From positions 231,548 to 295,547 of the forward strand of contig VXAU01001869.1 of the NCBI GenBank assembly GCA_013399695.1: a stretch of 64,000 nucleotides of DNA, in the 5' to 3' direction. Source of the stretch: Formicarius rufipectus (Eukaryota > Chordata > Aves > Passeriformes > Formicariidae). Shown here one piece after another: positions 61,375 to 64,000 of this stretch. Every line of letters begins with the position of its first letter. Within the stretch, counting starts at the first letter, position 1. The position numbers were made by a program, and so were the translations under genes. The notes beneath the pieces were generated by a model. It did no database searches. It was not told the DNA's origin and saw nothing but the letters and a program-made list of their open reading frames with translations.

Positions 61375-61728
61375 AATAAATCATGAAGGTTGGAAAATAC
61401 TGTAATGATCATAAAATCCAATCATCAACCTAGCTCCATGTCACCACTTAACCATGCCCCCAGTTGCTACATCTCCACATCTTATAAACACCTCCATGGA
61501 TGGCACTACCTCTGGGCAGCCTGCTCTGATGCTTGACAACCTTTTCACTGGAGAAATTTTTCCTAATATCTGATCTAGACCTCTCCTGGCACAAATAGAG
61601 CCTTTTTCCTCTTGTCCTATCTCTTGTTACTTGGGAGAAGAGCCCAATCCCCACCTCATTACATCCTCCTTTCAGTTGTAGAGAGCAGTAAGGTCCCCCT
61701 TGAGCCTCCTTCTCCCCAGGCTAAACAA
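61375..61728 (-). mobile_element. CR1 LINE 3' end
   Basis: Reverse CR1 tail without the very last repeat: GAAGGTTGGAAAATACTG, CTCTGGGCAGCCTGCTCTGA, GAAATTTTTCCTAATATCTG, CTCTTGTCCTATCTCTTGTT and CTCCTTCTCCCCAGGCTAAA, in order. Confidence 0.94.
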
Positions 61729-62017
61729 TAAAAATAATTTGATGAGCTGAATTATGCCCTGAGCACAACTGCATGCCTGTCAACAAGCACAGTTTGTCTC
61801 TGCATTCAGAATACGGAGGGCTATTGTTTTCTACCAGTAAATGAGGTAGCATAATGCACAGCCTCCTAGTAGGATGAGAAAACCCCAAAGATGCATACCT
61901 CAACTACCGCCCCTAATGGATCTCCAAATTCCTGGCACTGGATGCAACTCCATTCACCACCACTCTCTGGGCTCAGCCATCCAGTCATTTTTTTTACTCA
62001 TTAAGCAGTGCACTCAT

Positions 62018-62400
62018 CTTAGCCATGTTTCTCCAGGAGAATACTGTGGAAAATGGTGCCAAAAGCATTGCTGAAATACAGGCAAAACAAATCCATAGCT
62101 TTTCCTTTGTCCATTAAGTGGGTTACCTTTTCACAGAAGGAGACCAGGTCTGGCAAGCAAGGCCTGCCTCATAAACTCATGCTGGCTGGGTCTGATCCTC
62201 TGGCTGTCCTGTATGTGTCATGGGATGGCACTCAAGACGATGTGCTCCATGACCTTCCCCAGCACTGAGATAAGACTGGCAGGCCTGTAGTTTCCCAGGT
62301 CCTCCTTACAACACTTCTTGGAAGCTGGTAATGTGATGCCCATCACATTTTCCTGGGACCTACCCAGTTAGGCAGGGCTGCTGATAAATGATGCCATAAA
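62018..62400 (-). mobile_element. CR1 LINE reverse transcriptase fragment, decayed
   Basis: The minus strand encodes the fingers and palm region of CR1 ORF2. Landmarks in reverse are CTCCAGGAGAATACTGTGG, TCATAAACTCATGCTGGCTG, ATGTGCTCCATGACCTTCCC and AGGCCTGTAGTTTCCCAGGT. At the motif A site, where CR1 normally has LDFSKAFDTV, the translation gives LYFSNAFGTI, so the catalytic aspartate is replaced by tyrosine. Frames are broken elsewhere. With the tail at 61375-61728 and the ORF1-like piece further right, the pieces lie in the order expected of one minus-strand element that lost its endonuclease and late ORF2 parts. Separate insertions are also possible. Confidence 0.88.
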
Positions 62401-62639
62401 ACAGACACCCACCTTGTTGGCCTTCCCCCTGATTCTTAACCACTAACATTCAAATTTGGCATTACCATCAGCACGCTCCAGGTAAACAAACACTCCCCTA
62501 CATATAGGACTACCATCTCTCCTCAGAAGGGATAAGCAAGGAAGGAATTTACAACCATATATTGCAGCACTCCAATTGTACAAGTCATCCGCTTATGTCT
62601 CCACAATAGCAACCATGGCATAGTTTTCCTACCACACAA

Positions 62640-63310
62640 TGACTTCCATTTCCTCCTGTTTGTTGCTCATGCTGCATGCTTTGGTGTAGATACACTTCAG
62701 TTGTGATATGAATCCCAAGACCTTTTGGGGTAAAGAAGCTCTAAATCCTGCATGTCCGTACTCAGGAGCTTCCACGGTTTCTAGAACCTTTGCGTCCTTG
62801 CTGCCGAATGGATCTCCATCCCGTACCTCTCTTGAGACAACAGACTGAAGGACCACCATTCCTCATACACTGCTAAGCCACCCTCAGGCTTATTTCTAGT
62901 GATCTTGGTTGCATTTCTCCCTCCTTCAAATCTAGTTTAAAGCTCTCTCAAGAAGACCTGTTAAATCCTGAGTAAAGATCTTTTTTCCCCAATTTAAGAC
63001 AGGTCTTCCCAGTCTGTTGCCAGCAGGCTCAGTGCCTTGTAAGCTGAACCATGATTAAAAAATCCAACACTCTGCTGGTTCAGAGCCAGGTATTCATCTG
63101 TATGACTTTCCTGTTTCTACCACCAACATTCCCTACAACTGGCATAGTTTGAGCCTCATCCCTATGGCTCTCTGATCTCAGGGCATTCCCTGTCCCAACT
63201 CCTGGGTCATGGACTTCATCTGAGTGAGCTACCCCTGACCACAGGCTGGTTTGACAGCATCAACTCCATGCTCTCTTTCAGATTTCTACACTTCTCCCAG
63301 GCCAGCAGAA
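62640..63310 (-). mobile_element. Probable CR1 ORF1 (esterase-like) remnant
   Basis: The GC-richer minus strand contains VGFFNHGSAYKALSLLATD, close to the GFFNHG region I associate with the ORF1 esterase-like domain of CR1 elements. Around 62935 TCTAGTTTAAAGCTCTCTCA corresponds in reverse to the conserved end of that frame. The expected catalytic DGLHL stretch between these is lost in a frame-shifted section near 62960-63010. CR1 ORF1 proteins of this type have an SGNH-hydrolase-like fold whose role in retrotransposition is unclear. The endonuclease part of ORF2 that should follow is missing. The assignment rests on short matches and on position beside CR1 reverse transcriptase. Confidence 0.5.
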
Positions 63311-64000
63311 AAGATGAGCCTGGTTTCCAGAAACATCCTGCTTTGCTTAAGACAGGGATAGTAGAAACCACTATCAGATACAAAGTACATTGTAGATAAA
63401 GTGCTCATTCAACTCCAGTTGTGTGAGAATGGCCTTCAAAGTCATTCCTAAGTATCAGTGTAAGATGTATCCCACAGGCACTGTAAATTAAGTTGTATCC
63501 ATTCTGCACTTTAAATTAAGATAGTTGAACCTATACCTACCTCCTAGCTTCCTATATACATCAAAGAGTTCTGGACCAGCAGCATTTGTTTTCTGATCAA
63601 TTTAATTTTCCTTATGATTTTCTCTAATGAATTCCAAATTACTCAGAAATAACCTTGAGTTGATTTAATGCCTGCTAGCAAATACAAAGGACTCCAGACA
63701 CTTTAGAGAAAAGAGCTAACAGAGTCTGAAGCCGAGGACACAAGCTGCTTGAAATTTGTCTCAGGGAGGTCACCTAGGGACACAGGGCCCTACAAATGTT
63801 ACAAACTTGCAGTTAAGCAACTTCCAGTTCCCATACCTGATATTACTTAGGAGAAATAGAAAAACAGGCAGGAAGCATGAAAGACATGCTTTGATCACAC
63901 ACCTATAGCATTATGGTCAGGCAACTTCCTGCAATAATGCAATGCTTATTCTGTGTTTTATGCAGTGATTATATGAATTACTTCTCCACGGACACCTCCT
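63311..64000. other. Non-coding DNA to the window end
   Basis: AT-rich DNA with no recognised gene or repeat. The CR1 cluster may extend a little into its left edge. Confidence 0.5.

Noticed and set aside
1..64000. CRISPR arrays, operons, tRNA or rRNA genes
   Set aside because: No regularly spaced repeats, no clustered long frames and no convincing tRNA or rRNA sequence were seen. The DNA is vertebrate in character.

Overview
The window reads as avian nuclear DNA. The base composition is AT-rich, there is no bacterial gene organisation, and repeats are dominated by 3'-truncated CR1 LINE fragments with the bird-type end (ATTCTATG-like) in both orientations. Long terminal repeats (LTRs) of avian endogenous retrovirus type are also present. 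No order of birds can be fixed by eye. No complete protein-coding gene was recognised, and almost all short open frames are chance frames or lie in repeats.

Layout. 1-7.5 kb: AT-rich single-copy DNA with small simple repeats and an A-rich open frame followed by a poly-A run. 7.5-8.7 kb: a CR1 reverse-transcriptase fragment abutting an LTR-like block. 9-14 kb: a GC-richer coding-like patch, a candidate terminal exon with a poly(A) signal and the best-looking internal exon, both on the minus strand. 14.3-20 kb: three minus-strand CR1 tails and two more candidate minus-strand exons. 21.5-26 kb: a 2,118-bp segment present twice in identical form, with single Ns on both sides of the second copy. 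Overlapping contig ends suggest an assembly error. 28.0-28.6 and 54.6-55.2 kb: two same-strand solo LTRs of one family. 34.8-35.7 kb: an unclassified GC-richer block with the longest open frame in the window, ending at a poly(A) signal. 40.2-44.5 kb: a young CR1 tail, a decayed old CR1 with recognisable reverse transcriptase, and an opposing CR1 tail. 53.4 kb: another CR1 tail. 61.4-63.3 kb: a minus-strand CR1 cluster with tail, reverse-transcriptase and ORF1-like pieces in the order of a degraded longer element.

Interpretation. The window is best seen as intron or gene-flank sequence filled with transposon remains. If the minus-strand exon candidates between 12.4 and 23.1 kb are real, they are the 3' part of a split gene transcribed right to left. 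I could not identify the protein, and the candidates do not all fit one splice chain. I found no evidence for a novel biological system. The most solid unusual observation is the probable false duplication at 23.86-25.98 kb.
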